Below, piece after piece: positions 1 to 10,700 of a DNA stretch of 64,000 bases. Positions within the stretch are counted from its first letter, which is position 1; each line of letters starts with the position of its first letter. A model generated the notes under the pieces. That model ran no database searches and was not told where the DNA came from. It was given only the letters and a program-made list of their open reading frames with translations. The translations under genes and the position numbers were made by a program. The DNA is from Actinophytocola algeriensis (lineage in GTDB: Bacteria > Actinomycetota > Actinomycetes > Mycobacteriales > Pseudonocardiaceae): NCBI RefSeq assembly GCF_014203735.1, contig NZ_JACHJQ010000001.1, positions 917,269 through 981,268 of the forward strand, read 5' to 3'.

Positions 1-1829
<1,829 letters not shown>

Positions 1830-1835
1830 CCGCGG

Positions 1836-2015
1836 CTATTCCGGCACGAGCCACGCCACGTCCAGCGTCCACGAGGCCAGGCGTGGCTCCCTGCTGGTCA
1901 GCCGCAGCCCGGCGGCCATCGCGTCGGCGATGACGTCCGGCGGCACCGGGTCCACGCGGCGCAGCAACGCCGCCAGTGCGCCCAGCAGGTCCAGATCACC
2001 ACGGCTGTACTTCAT
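1836..2015 (-). CDS. Short protein coupled to ECF sigma factor, 59 aa
   Basis: The ATG overlaps the sigma-factor TGA (ATGA, 2012-2015), so the two genes are translationally coupled. The protein has the motif DPVPPDVIADAMAAG followed by a short tail. From memory, DPVPxDV-type segments occur in longer (about 150-190 aa) proteins encoded just downstream of actinobacterial ECF sigma factors, so this may be a shortened partner or remnant. No membrane helix, zinc site or enzymatic motif is visible. The function is unknown; a regulatory link to the sigma factor is inferred only from coupling. Confidence 0.7.
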   Translation of the reverse strand: MKYSRGDLDLLGALAALLRRVDPVPPDVIADAMAAGLRLTSREPRLASWTLDVAWLVPE

Positions 2016-2539
2016 TCCGGACCTCCACCGAGAAGGATCAGCCGCCTGCGCAACACGTCCAGGCAGCGGCCGCGGGTCTGACCGAGGCTGTTGACCTTGA
2101 TCCCCAGCGCGCGGCTGAGCTGCACGTAGGTCAGTTCCGGCGCGTGGGCCAACAGCCCCAGCAGCTGCCTGCACCGCGCGGGGAGCGTCGCGAACGCCTG
2201 CCACAGCAGCTTGTCGCGCGCCGTGCGGAGCACCGCGGGTTCCTCGTAGGTCCCGATCTCGATCTGCTCGAGCGGGACCTCGCGCCTGCCCTGCAGCAGG
2301 ATGCGGAGGCACTCGCGACGGGCCGTGGTCGCGAGCCAGCCAGCGACCCGGTCGGGGTCGCGCAGCCTCGGCAGGTGTTCGGCCAGGGCCGCCCACGTGT
2401 TCTGCGACGCGTCGGCGGCGTCGGCACCCCGCAGCCGGTGCGCCCTCGTCACCGACCAGACGACGCTCGCGTGCCGGTGGACCAGTTCGTGCCAGGCTTC
2501 CTCGTCACCACGTGACGCCCGGTGGATCAGCTCCCGCAT
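2012..2539 (-). CDS. ECF-type RNA polymerase sigma factor
   Basis: A 175-residue sigma-70 family protein with only regions 2 and 4, as in ECF sigma factors. Region 2 spans about residues 10-80, with WHELVHRHASVVWSVTRAHR and the DASQNTW segment that corresponds to the -10 recognition helix. Region 4 is a helix-turn-helix at about 118-165 (LPARCRQLLGLL, then YVQLSRALGIKVNSLGQTRG). No C-terminal extension is present. No classical anti-sigma with transmembrane or zinc motif is adjacent; the only coupled gene is the 59-residue protein at 1836-2015. It may be co-transcribed with the NUDIX gene 59 bp upstream. The target promoters cannot be deduced from the window. Confidence 0.88.
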   Translation of the reverse strand: MRELIHRASRGDEEAWHELVHRHASVVWSVTRAHRLRGADAADASQNTWAALAEHLPRLRDPDRVAGWLATTARRECLRILLQGRREVPLEQIEIGTYEEPAVLRTARDKLLWQAFATLPARCRQLLGLLAHAPELTYVQLSRALGIKVNSLGQTRGRCLDVLRRRLILLGGGPE

Positions 2540-2598
2540 GGCACCTCGGACGGAGCCCGCGCCGTTCCGGATTCGGCTGCCACCCGAAATGAGTAGGA

Positions 2599-3051
2599 CT
2601 ACCCACCGTGCGCGACTCCGTGCTCCAGGTACACGGTCCGCCGCTCCTCCTGCGCCCGCACGGCCGCGCGCATGCGGCGTTCCAGCCGCGGGATCAGCCG
2701 GCCGAAGGCCTCGTCGGGCGGCAGGAACGCGGCGGACTTCAGCTCCTCGGGCTGGAGCCGGATGGCCGCGATCTCGTCGACGGTGAGGATCCCGCCGTCG
2801 AACACGAACAGCACCCGGTCGCCCTGCGCCGGGTGCGGCGCCCAGTCGACGACGAGCAGCGCACCGGGCTCACGGACCAGGCCCAGCTCCTCGGTGAGCT
2901 CCCGCGCACACCCCTGTGACGGCGTCTCGCCGACCTCGATGATGCCGCCGGGGATCTCCCAGTGGTCCTTGTACGTCGGCTCCAGGAGCAGGATCCGGCC
3001 CTGCTCATCACGGATCAGTGCGCCTGCCGCGCTGAGGATGGTGTTGTGCAC
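2599..3051 (-). CDS. NUDIX hydrolase
   Basis: A 150-residue NUDIX-fold protein that should hydrolyse a nucleoside-diphosphate-linked substrate with a divalent metal. The NUDIX box is complete (GGIIEVGETPSQGCARELTE followed by ELGL, about residues 35-58), with the glutamates expected to bind metal. Upstream residues AAGALIRDEQGRILLLEP form the usual first strands. The substrate (oxidised nucleotide, ADP-ribose, other) cannot be told from sequence. The start faces the Uma2 gene at 3066 with only 14 bp between the two starts, so the divergent promoters must overlap or one start is misplaced. Confidence 0.92.
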   Translation of the reverse strand: MHNTILSAAGALIRDEQGRILLLEPTYKDHWEIPGGIIEVGETPSQGCARELTEELGLVREPGALLVVDWAPHPAQGDRVLFVFDGGILTVDEIAAIRLQPEELKSAAFLPPDEAFGRLIPRLERRMRAAVRAQEERRTVYLEHGVAHGG

Positions 3052-3065
3052 GGCAGCAGTGCACC

Positions 3066-3611
3066 ATGAGCGGCATGGGGCGGCCGTTCACGGTGGACGA
3101 TCTCGAGTTCATGCCGGACGACGGCAACGTCTACGAACTGATCGACGGGGTGCTGTTCGTCAGCCCGCCACCCGGCAGGCGCCACCAGCGGGCGCTGGTC
3201 CGCCTCGGCGAACTGCTCGACGACACCTGCCCCGACGAGCTCGCCGTGCTGTGGCCGCCGTACGTGGTGCGCCCGTCGCTGGACACCGAACTGCGCCCGG
3301 ACGTACAGGTCGCGTGGGACGCCGACATCCACGGCGAGGTCGTGCTCGACGCACCGGAGCTGGTCGTGGAGGTCATCGACGCGAGCAGCACCATCAACGA
3401 CCTCAACAACAAGAAGGCCGCCTACGAGCGCATGGGCGTGCCGCACTACTGGGTGCTCGACCCGGCCCGCCCGGCGCTGCTGGTGTACGAGCTGGTGGAC
3501 GATGCCTACGAGCTGGCGGCCGAGGTGTGCGCGGAGGAACCGTACGAGACCGAGGAGCCGTTCCCGGTTCGCGTCGTGCTGACCGAGCTCCTCGGCGGTC
3601 ACCCTTCGTGA
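3066..3611 (+). CDS. Uma2 family (DUF820) PD-(D/E)XK nuclease-like protein
   Basis: A 181-residue protein of the Uma2 family, which has a restriction-endonuclease-like fold. Visible signatures are the N-terminal FTVDDLEFMPDDGNVYELID, the metal-binding Asp in LRPDVQVAWD, the Glu in ELVVEVIDASS and the Lys in KKAAYERMGVPHYWVLDP. A second in-frame ATG (3075) may be the true start. The next gene (3664) is a paralogue with the same INDLNNKKAAYERMGV block, so this is a tandem duplication. Uma2 proteins are abundant in cyanobacteria and actinobacteria; their biological role is not established. Confidence 0.9.
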   Translation: MSGMGRPFTVDDLEFMPDDGNVYELIDGVLFVSPPPGRRHQRALVRLGELLDDTCPDELAVLWPPYVVRPSLDTELRPDVQVAWDADIHGEVVLDAPELVVEVIDASSTINDLNNKKAAYERMGVPHYWVLDPARPALLVYELVDDAYELAAEVCAEEPYETEEPFPVRVVLTELLGGHPS

Positions 3612-3663
3612 TCATGTCGGTGCCCTGTGTTGTACTTGGCGCCGACAAGAAAGGGGGAGCACC

Positions 3664-4239
3664 ATGAGTGTCATGACCGCCACGCGCTCGGCCGGCATTC
3701 CACAGGGTCGCCCATTCACCGTGGACGACCTGGAGGCCATGCCCGATGACGGGAACCGCTACGAGCTCATCGACGGGATGCTGGTCGTGAGCCCGGCACC
3801 TGGCATGCGCCATCAGAAGATCGTGGCCAAGGTGTTGGTGGCGCTGGACGCTGTCTGTTCGGACAGACTGCACGTGTTCCCGGCGCCCTTCGCCGTCCGG
3901 ACCTCGACGACCACCGAGCTGCAGCCGGATGTGCTGGTGGCCCGCGACGAGGACCTCACGGAGAAGCTGCTTCCGGTCGCGCCGCTGCTGGCCGTGGAAG
4001 TGCTGTCGCCGAGCAGTGTGATCAACGATCTGAACAACAAGAAGGCTGCCTACGAGCGGATGGGCGTGGCGTCGTACTGGGTGGTCGACCCGCAGGCGCC
4101 GAGCATCGCCGTGTTCGAGCTGTCCGACGGTCGCTACGAGCAGATCGCCGAGGTGAAGGGCACCGACGTCCTGTCGGTGGAGCGGCCGTTCCCGGTGCGC
4201 ATCGTGCCCACCGAACTGCTCGGCACGCTCGCCCCGTAG
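3664..4239 (+). CDS. Uma2 family (DUF820) PD-(D/E)XK nuclease-like protein, paralogue
   Basis: This 191-residue paralogue of the protein at 3066 shares FTVDDLE.MPDDGN.YELIDG, INDLNNKKAAYERMGV and the FPVR(I/V)V.TELLG ending. Active-site candidates are the Asp in LQPDVLVARD, the Glu in LLAVEVLSPSS and the Lys in NKKAAYER. The ATG is preceded by a strong Shine-Dalgarno (AAAGGGGGAG, 6 nt spacing), which supports the start and suggests better translation than its neighbour. The 52-bp gap to the first copy shows no clear promoter, so the two may be co-transcribed. Confidence 0.9.
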   Translation: MSVMTATRSAGIPQGRPFTVDDLEAMPDDGNRYELIDGMLVVSPAPGMRHQKIVAKVLVALDAVCSDRLHVFPAPFAVRTSTTTELQPDVLVARDEDLTEKLLPVAPLLAVEVLSPSSVINDLNNKKAAYERMGVASYWVVDPQAPSIAVFELSDGRYEQIAEVKGTDVLSVERPFPVRIVPTELLGTLAP

Positions 4240-4272
4240 GTCTCTTTCGTCCAAGACGGGCGGATTACCGTC

Positions 4273-4629
4273 GTGGGTATGGGTGACGAGATCGAGCGGA
4301 TGCGGGCCTTGTGCATGGCGTTGCCGGAGGCGAGCGAGAAGGTCAGCCACGGCGAGCCGGCCTGGTTCGTGCGCAGGCGGATGTTCGTGATGTTCGCCGA
4401 CAGGCACCACGACGACCGGGTCGGGTTCTGGTGTGCGGCGCCGCCCGGGGTGCAGGAGGCGCTGGTCGACGGCGAGCGGTACTTCCGGCCGCCGTACGTG
4501 GGGCACCGCGGGTGGCTGGGCGTGTACCTCGACGTGCCGGTCGACTGGGAGGAAACAGCCGAGGTCGTCGAGGACGCCTACCGCACCATCGCGCCGAAGT
4601 CGCTAAGCGCCCAGCTGCCGCAGCGCTGA
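4273..4629 (+). CDS. MmcQ/YjbR family protein
   Basis: A 118-residue protein of the MmcQ/YjbR family, a double-wing fold often annotated as DNA-binding. Typical features are MRALCMALPEASEKVSHGEPAWFVRRRMFVMF cut into its parts: MALPEASE, HGEPAWFV, the GVYLDVPVDW block and the C-terminal EDAYRTIAPK. The first start is GTG 4273, with ATG 4279 as an alternative. The last 27 bp overlap the 3' end of the convergent HD gene. The function of the family is poorly known. Confidence 0.85.
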   Translation: MGMGDEIERMRALCMALPEASEKVSHGEPAWFVRRRMFVMFADRHHDDRVGFWCAAPPGVQEALVDGERYFRPPYVGHRGWLGVYLDVPVDWEETAEVVEDAYRTIAPKSLSAQLPQR

Positions 4630-5034
4630 CGTGTACTTGGCGAGCAGCCGCTCCTGCGTCGCCTCGTCCAGGCGGGACAGGCGGTCCGGGGACATGTTGT
4701 CCGCGATGTCCGCCCGCTTCACCGCCAGCGCGATCGGGTTCGCCGTCACGCGTGCGAGGTAGGCCTCCTGGTCCTCGCCCGGCCGCTTGCTGATCGCCGC
4801 GAGCGCGTCCAGCACGGGTGGGGGGCAACCCTGTTCGGCCAGGTCCTCCAGCGTCACCGACGTGTCCTCGACCACGTCGTGCAGCACCGCTGCCATCCGC
4901 TCGTGCTCGTCACGCAGCGCGCCCATCACCCGCAACGGGTGACTGATGTAGGGCCGGCCCGCCTTGTCGAGCTGGCCCTCGTGCGCGCGGCGTGCGACCT
5001 GGATGGCGTTGTCGAGGGTGAACGTGCGCTTCAT
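4603..5034 (-). CDS. HD-domain phosphohydrolase, MESH1/RelA-hydrolase-like
   Basis: A 143-residue single-domain HD protein. The metal-binding set of ppGpp-hydrolase-type HD domains is present: His in SHPLRV, the HD pair in AAVLHDVVEDT, the following Glu-Asp, and Asp-Asn in KRADIADN. The protein consists only of this domain, as in small alarmone hydrolases (MESH1 type), with no synthetase, TGS or ACT region. Hydrolysis of (p)ppGpp or ppGpp-like nucleotides is therefore a family-based inference. Its ATG overlaps the stop of the upstream dehydrogenase gene (ATGA at 5031-5034), so the pair is translationally coupled. Confidence 0.88.
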   Translation of the reverse strand: MKRTFTLDNAIQVARRAHEGQLDKAGRPYISHPLRVMGALRDEHERMAAVLHDVVEDTSVTLEDLAEQGCPPPVLDALAAISKRPGEDQEAYLARVTANPIALAVKRADIADNMSPDRLSRLDEATQERLLAKYTSALRQLGA

Positions 5035-5993
5035 CGGGTGAATACGATCTTTCCTGCGGTTTCTCCGGCCAGCATCTGCTCGAATCCGTCCTTCGCCTCG
5101 GTCATGGGCAACTCGGCGCCGATCGCCGGACGTAGACCCTTCAGGTCGCAGAATGCCAGCAGGTCGGCCAGTTCTTCCTTGTTACCCATGGTCGAGCCAA
5201 CCACGCGGATCTGCATGAAGAACAGCCGCTGAAGGTCGGCACTCGGGTCCGGCCCGCTGGTGGAGCCCGATACGACGACCGCGCCGCCGGGCTTCACCGA
5301 CTTCATGGTGTGCGCCCAGGTGGCCTTGCCCACGGTCTCGAACACGGCGTCGACCCGCTCCGGCAGCCGGGCGCCGGTCTCGAAGGCCGCGTCGGCGCCC
5401 AGCGACATGGCGAGCGCGCGCTTCTCCTCGGTCCGCCCGGTCACCCACACCCGCATGCCAGCCGCCTTGCCCAGCGTGACCAGCGCGGTCGACACGCCAC
5501 CGGACGCGCCCTGCACGAGCATGGTCTGACCTGGCCGGATACCGGACCGGGTGAAGAGCATGCGGTACGCGGTCAGCCACGCCGTGCCCATGCACGCGGC
5601 CTCGCCGAACGACAGCGACGCCGGCTTGGGCAGCACGTTGCGCGCGGGCACCACGACCTTGTCCGCGAACGTGCCCTGGTACCGCTCGGTGAGAAGGCTG
5701 CGCTTCGGGTCGAACGTCTCGTCACCGAAGGAGGTGTCGCCGATCACACTGTGGATGACGACCTCCGTCCCGTCCTCGAGGACACCCGCGCCGTCGCAGC
5801 CGAGGATCATCGGGAACTGGTCGGGCTTGATGCCCACACCCCGCAACGTCCACAGGTCGTGCATGTTCAGGCTGCCCGCGCGCACGTCGACGGTCACCCA
5901 GCCGTCGGGCACCTCGGGGTCGGGCCGCTCGCCGACCCGCAACGAGTCGAGCGGGCTCTCCGGATTCGGCTCTGCTGCGTAAACGGCGAACAT
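5031..5993 (-). CDS. Zinc-type alcohol dehydrogenase-like (MDR superfamily) oxidoreductase
   Basis: A medium-chain dehydrogenase/reductase of 320 residues. The N-terminal GroES-like part contains SLNMHDLWTLRGVG and the G-x-D-G-A-G-V loop. The Rossmann part has MLVQGASGGVSTALVTLGKAAG followed by VWVTGRTEEKRALAMSLGAD, typical of NADPH-binding quinone-reductase-like members. The structural-zinc four-cysteine cluster is absent. I prefer the ATG at 5993 (MFAVYAAEPN); an in-frame ATG nine codons upstream (6020) adds residues that do not look like the family. The substrate is unknown. It heads a two-gene unit with the HD hydrolase. Confidence 0.88.
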   Translation of the reverse strand: MFAVYAAEPNPESPLDSLRVGERPDPEVPDGWVTVDVRAGSLNMHDLWTLRGVGIKPDQFPMILGCDGAGVLEDGTEVVIHSVIGDTSFGDETFDPKRSLLTERYQGTFADKVVVPARNVLPKPASLSFGEAACMGTAWLTAYRMLFTRSGIRPGQTMLVQGASGGVSTALVTLGKAAGMRVWVTGRTEEKRALAMSLGADAAFETGARLPERVDAVFETVGKATWAHTMKSVKPGGAVVVSGSTSGPDPSADLQRLFFMQIRVVGSTMGNKEELADLLAFCDLKGLRPAIGAELPMTEAKDGFEQMLAGETAGKIVFTR

Positions 5994-6048
5994 GCCCACC
6001 AACGTAACCGGTGCGGCCATCCGGCGGACTAGTGAAGTGGTACAGGTC

Positions 6049-6061
6049 TACTCTCGTAGTC
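6049..6061 (+). promoter_or_regulatory. -10 element TACTCT of a probable leaderless promoter
   Basis: TACTCT (6049-6054) fits the TAnnnT actinobacterial -10 pattern and lies seven bases before the ATG at 6062. That places the predicted transcription start at the start codon itself. No clear -35 is visible. Confidence 0.45.
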
Positions 6062-6313
6062 ATGGTGGCGGAGTGGTGGAACGGTGTAGAGCTGTGGGTG
6101 TCCGGCCTCGCGTTCCCGCTCCAGTTCGCTCTCGTGATGGTGCTGCTCGGGCCGTTCTGCGTGGTCGTGGCCTGGGCGATCGACCGCGCCGTCGACCACG
6201 CGTCCACCTGGTTCGGGCCCGCGCCGGGTGACGAGGAGCCGATCGGCACCGAGCACGCCGAGGACGCCGACGGCGAGCGCAGTGCGGATCTGGTCGACTC
6301 CGCCTCGCGGTGA
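6062..6313 (+). CDS. Small single-pass membrane protein, 83 aa
   Basis: The protein has one strong hydrophobic segment (about residues 14-38, LAFPLQFALVMVLLGPFCVVVAW without the last residues) between a short N-terminus and an acidic, disordered C-terminus rich in Asp and Glu. An ATG at 6062 directly after a TACTCT -10 box suggests leaderless translation. It ends nine bases before the RNase gene and could be co-transcribed with it. I considered a ribonuclease inhibitor (barstar) because of this position, but the sequence has no barstar features. Not recognised as a known family. Confidence 0.65.
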   Translation: MVAEWWNGVELWVSGLAFPLQFALVMVLLGPFCVVVAWAIDRAVDHASTWFGPAPGDEEPIGTEHAEDADGERSADLVDSASR

Positions 6314-6331
6314 CTCCATAGGGTGAGGCCC

Positions 6332-6796
6332 GTGGGGTCATCAAGACGCATCACGCTCGCCCTGGTCGGGCTCGTCGTACTCGTGCTCGCGGGCTGGTTC
6401 ACGCAGTCCCAGCTGACCGGCGACGCGCCGCCGCCGTCCGGGTCGTCATCGTCCGGGTCGTCGCCCGGGTCGTCGTCGGAGACGGCGGACTCCGGGCAGC
6501 CGTCCTCCGGCATGCCGGAACGCGCGCTGTCCGACCTGCCCGCCGAGGCCGCCGACACGTGGCAGCTGATCGAGCAGGGCGGCCCGTTCCCGTACCCCCG
6601 GGACGACGGCAAGGTGTTCGGCAACCGCGAGGGCCTGCTACCCGACCAGGACCGCGGCTACTACCACGAGTACACGGTCGAGACCCCCGGCAGCGACGAC
6701 CGCGGCGCCCGCAGGCTGGTCACCGGTGAAGCGGACGAGGTCTACTACACCGGCGACCACTACGAGTCGTTCGTGCAGGTGGACGTCACCCGTTAG
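6332..6796 (+). CDS. Secreted or membrane-anchored guanyl-specific ribonuclease (RNase Sa/T1-like)
   Basis: A 154-residue precursor: a basic N-terminus with a hydrophobic helix (ITLALVGLVVLVLAGW), a Ser/Gly/Pro linker (about residues 30-62), and a C-terminal microbial RNase domain. The domain reads like Streptomyces RNase Sa: LPAEAADTWQLIEQGGPFPY, FGNREGLLP, YYHEYTVETPG, GARRLVTGEA, YYTGDHYESF. The catalytic Glu (in YYHEY), Arg (in GARRL) and His (in TGDHY) are all kept; the two cysteines of RNase Sa are not. GTG 6332 has AGGG 8 nt upstream; GTG 6323 is an alternative. No barstar-type inhibitor gene is adjacent. Its last 11 bp overlap the convergent enoyl-CoA hydratase gene. Confidence 0.88.
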   Translation: MGSSRRITLALVGLVVLVLAGWFTQSQLTGDAPPPSGSSSSGSSPGSSSETADSGQPSSGMPERALSDLPAEAADTWQLIEQGGPFPYPRDDGKVFGNREGLLPDQDRGYYHEYTVETPGSDDRGARRLVTGEADEVYYTGDHYESFVQVDVTR

Positions 6797-7559
6797 GGAC
6801 CCACCGGGCGGGCCGCTTCTCGGCGAACGCCCGGATGCCCTCCTGGCCTTCCTCGCCCGCGAAGAACCCGGCGGACAGTCGCAGCATCGCGGCGAAGTCG
6901 TCGGCGAGCTCCGCGGCACGCGCCCGGCGCAGCATCTCCTTGGTGGCGGCGAGCGCCGTGGGCCCACCGAGCGCCAGCATGCCGGTGTACCGGTCGACCT
7001 CGGCGTCGAGCGCGTCGGCGGCGACGGCCGAGTTGAGCAGCCCGATCTCGACGGCACGGGCCGCGTCGAACTTCTCCCCGGTGAGGAACAGCTCGTGCGC
7101 GGCCCGGGGCAGCAGCCGGGGCAGCACGGTCACGGAGATGACGGCGGGCACCAGCCCCAGCCGGACCTCGGTGAACGCGAAGGTGGCATCGCTGACCGCC
7201 ACCGCGATGTCCGCCGCGGCGACGATCCCCACACCCCCGGCACGAGCAGGCCCGGCCAACTTCGCCACGACGGGCTTCGCACTGGTCCAGATCTGGGTGA
7301 GGATCTCGGGGAACTCGTTCACACCCGCCGTGCTCGAGCCGGGGTCCCCGGCTTCCTTGAGGTCCATCCCGGCACAGAACACCGGCCCGGTGTGATCGAG
7401 CAGGATCACCCGGACGGTGTCGTCCCCACCCGCGGTGGCCAGGTGATCCCGCAACTCCCGCCGCAACTGCGCGGACAAGGCGTTCCGGTTGTGCGGCGAG
7501 TCCAGGGTGATCCTGGCGACGCCCTTGTCGACCGTGTAGTGCACCAGCTCGTCAGCCAT
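6786..7559 (-). CDS. Enoyl-CoA hydratase/isomerase family protein
   Basis: A 257-residue crotonase-fold protein. The CoA/oxyanion-hole region FCAGMDLKE and the second oxyanion loop ARAGGVGIVAAADIAVA are present. Of the two catalytic glutamates of true enoyl-CoA hydratases, the one in the GGGxE position is replaced (GGVGI) while the later one (FAFTEVRLGLVP) is kept. The reaction may therefore not be classical hydration; isomerase, hydrolase or lyase activities are known in the superfamily. It stands alone, with no beta-oxidation genes around it. Confidence 0.9.
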   Translation of the reverse strand: MADELVHYTVDKGVARITLDSPHNRNALSAQLRRELRDHLATAGGDDTVRVILLDHTGPVFCAGMDLKEAGDPGSSTAGVNEFPEILTQIWTSAKPVVAKLAGPARAGGVGIVAAADIAVAVSDATFAFTEVRLGLVPAVISVTVLPRLLPRAAHELFLTGEKFDAARAVEIGLLNSAVAADALDAEVDRYTGMLALGGPTALAATKEMLRRARAAELADDFAAMLRLSAGFFAGEEGQEGIRAFAEKRPARWVPNG

Positions 7560-7702
7560 GGTCGAGAGCGTAGCCAGCCCGCGTCCTTGGATCTGTGTGG
7601 GCAGGTCTTGGCCTGATCAGCAGTTACCTCAGGGGAACGTGACGGCAGTCAGCCACCAACCGCCTGCGGTCCGCCGGTGTCGCTGGGTCGGGACCAGCAC
7701 TT

Positions 7703-10700
7703 TCAAGTCCGGGGAGGCGGGCTGGCGCGGTCAAGCACCTCCTCGATCCGCAACGGACTGGCCGGGTGATGGGTGAGACACAGCGGCGACTGCATGCGCC
7801 GGAACGCGAACGTGTCACCGGTGACGTAGAACTGGCCCCGGCCCAGCCCGGAGATGTCGCTGAGCGTGCTGCCCTTGGGGCCCGCCACCTCCTTCGCCGC
7901 GGCGATCTGCGCCGGGCTGTTCAGGCGGCCGAAGAACTGGGTGGTCGCGTTGCCGGTGATCTGGTTGTGCAGGCCCTTCGGCGCCTGGGTGGCGAACAGG
8001 AGCCCGAGCCCGTACTTGCGGGCCTGCGAGGCGAGGACGATGGTGCTGTGCGTGCTGGCGGTGACCCCGCTCGACGGGGCCAGCGTCTGCGCCTCGTCCA
8101 TCACGAGCAGCCCGCCGAGCGGGCGGTCACCCGCCGGGTTCCGCTTGATCCACGCGAAGATCTCCATCTGCAGCTGGTTGACGAACGCCTGCTTCTGCTC
8201 GTCGGCGGGCAGCCCGATGAAGCTGATCACCGACACGCGGGCGCGTTTGCCGGGAGCGGGCGTGAACAGCACGGCCGGGTCCGCCGGTTCGCCCGCGCCC
8301 GCGAAGAGCGGGTCGTTGACCATCGCCGCCTTGAGGTTCTCGGCGAGGTCGGCGGCGATCGCGTGCCCGCTGCCCAGGCGGCTCACCCCGTCCGGGAGAT
8401 CGGTGAGCAGGTCGATGAAGCCGAGCATGCCGCGGGAGCCCTTGCGCGCGTAGTGGGTGAGCGCCTCGCGGAGCACCGCCTTGCCTCGGACGGCCTTGTT
8501 GGCGGCACCGGTGACCTTCGCGTGTGACGCCAGCGCGGCGACGGCCACCTCCACGGCGGCGGTGAACTCGTCCTCGTCGTCCAGCACGCCCGCGAAGTCG
8601 GGCAGCGGGTGGAAGCTGAGCGGCCGTCCGCTCGCCCGGCCGGGTGTCCAGACGACGACGTCGGTGTTGTCGAGGTAGTCGCCCGCCGCCTCGGCGTCGC
8701 CGGGTGCCCAGTCGGTGGGCGGCGACGGCCACGCGTCCCCGAGCCGGGCGAGGTCGTTGTTGGGATCGAGCACGATCGCGGAGACTCCGCGCCGCGCGCA
8801 CTCCTCGACGATGCGCCGGATCAGCACGGTCTTGCCGGACCCCGACCCGGCGAACACGACGGCGTGTTTGCGCAACGACTCGAGCTCGATCGCGACGGGC
8901 TGGTCCACGCCGAGCGTGATCGCGGTGGGGGAGGGCGCCTGGTGTGCGGGTGTGGCGATCGGCTGGGTGCCGGTATGGGGTGGGGCGGGTGTCGCGAGTG
9001 CCTGGCGTGCGGCGCCGGGCGGCGATGCGGCGTGGTGGCCGTCGGTGGGTGGTCCGCTGGTGTCCGTGCCGCGGGTGTCGGGGTCGGCGGCGGGCCACGG
9101 TGAGCTGCGCGGTGGTGGTGTCGTCGGGAGGAGTTCGGACAGCAGGGCCGAGTTGCTCGCCGGTTTGCGGGCCACCAGCCACTCGCGCAGGTCATAGCTC
9201 CGGTTGGTGAGCATCTCGGTCAGCGCGCCGAAGGTGCGGAGGTCTTCGGGGCTGATGTCGACGTCCTTGCCGCCCTTCGCGTGGAACTCGGCCAGTTCCT
9301 GTGTCGTCTTCAGGCCCTTCGACCACGGGCTGTTGCGGATCAGGACCAGGTGCCGGTTGTTCGCGCTGCCCCGCACACCCGCCGCCGACCGGGCGTTGCG
9401 GATCCGGTGCAGCGCCGACAGGTGGTGTTTCGCGGCGATGGCGCGGAAGGTCCAGTGCTCCTCGATGTCGTACTCCTCGTCGAGGGTGCGGCGGATCGCC
9501 GCGTGCACCACCGGCTTCCCCTCCGGTGGCGGCTCGGCCTTCCACACCATGTCGTCGTTGCCGACCTCGGTGATCCACGACCGCAGCGCCGCAGACAGGT
9601 ACGCGGGCATGAGCCGGTCCTCGCTGCGCTCGTCGAGCGGCCGCGAGACGTCGACCCCGGCGCGCAGCTCGGCGAACTGCTCGTCCAGCTCGCCGAAGTA
9701 CGCGGGCTCCGGGCCGCGCGGCTGCTCGACCTCCACGACCGGGACCTGCGCGTCGAACGACGTCAGCTCGTGGATCTCACCGCGCAGGCACGCCTCCACG
9801 TGTGCGTCGATCCGCTTGAGCAGCTCCCGCGCCCGGTAGGTGTCCCACGCGGCCCCGAACGCGTCCGGGGAGACCGGCCACGTCGGGTGCGGGGGCGTGA
9901 ACCCGATGTTGGCGTACGGCACACCCAGCCACTTCCGCACGAACTCGCGGCCGTGTTCCGGGTCGATGATCCGGTCGAGCGGCTTGCTGGGGCGGAACCG
10001 GTCCGGCACCGAGTCGACGGCCTTGTCGCTCAGCAGGTGCCAGGAGTTCGGCAGGCAGGCCACGAGCGAGAGCGTGCGGCGGGTGCGTTCGCGCAGCTGC
10101 ATCAGCCCGTCCGCGATCATCGACAGCTCGCTCGCGAGCTTCGGGTCGTCCTCGGTCTGGAGCGGCGTCGCGGTCGACCGGGCCACGAGCGTGTCGAGCT
10201 GGTCGACGGCGATGACGCTCGCGCCGGTGAGTGCCAGCAGCTGGAAGATCTCCTGTGCGATCTCGTGCAGGGGCTTCTGAGTCGGGCGGATGCCCCACTT
10301 GTCCCGCGCCTCCCGCTCCGGCTCGTCGAACCCGTCGAAGAAGTCCTCGCCGATGTCGGACTTCTTCAGGTCCGACGACGCGAACAGCACCAGCGCCCGC
10401 GCGGTGTCCGCGCACTTCTTGCCCACCCCGCGGTCGAGGCGGAACAGGTCGGCGATGAACGCGTCGAGGTCGTCGACGGAAACGCTCGCGTCGCCGACGA
10501 TCGCCTTCGTGACCGAGTCCGGTGTGCCGGTTCGCATGCAGAGCCTGCGCAGGAACCGCGTCAGCTGGCGTTCCCCGTCGTCGTCGGTCTTCAGCAGCCC
10601 GGCCAGGACGTGCTGCACGACGTCGGACCAGAAGACGTCGCCGGTGCTGAGCGCCACCAGGAAGAAGTAGCCGTCCTGGCTCTGCACTTCGCGGCGGACC

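Noticed and set aside
6062-6313. Ribonuclease inhibitor (barstar) for the adjacent RNase
   Set aside because: The product has a transmembrane helix and an acidic tail but no barstar fold features, and it lies upstream rather than downstream.
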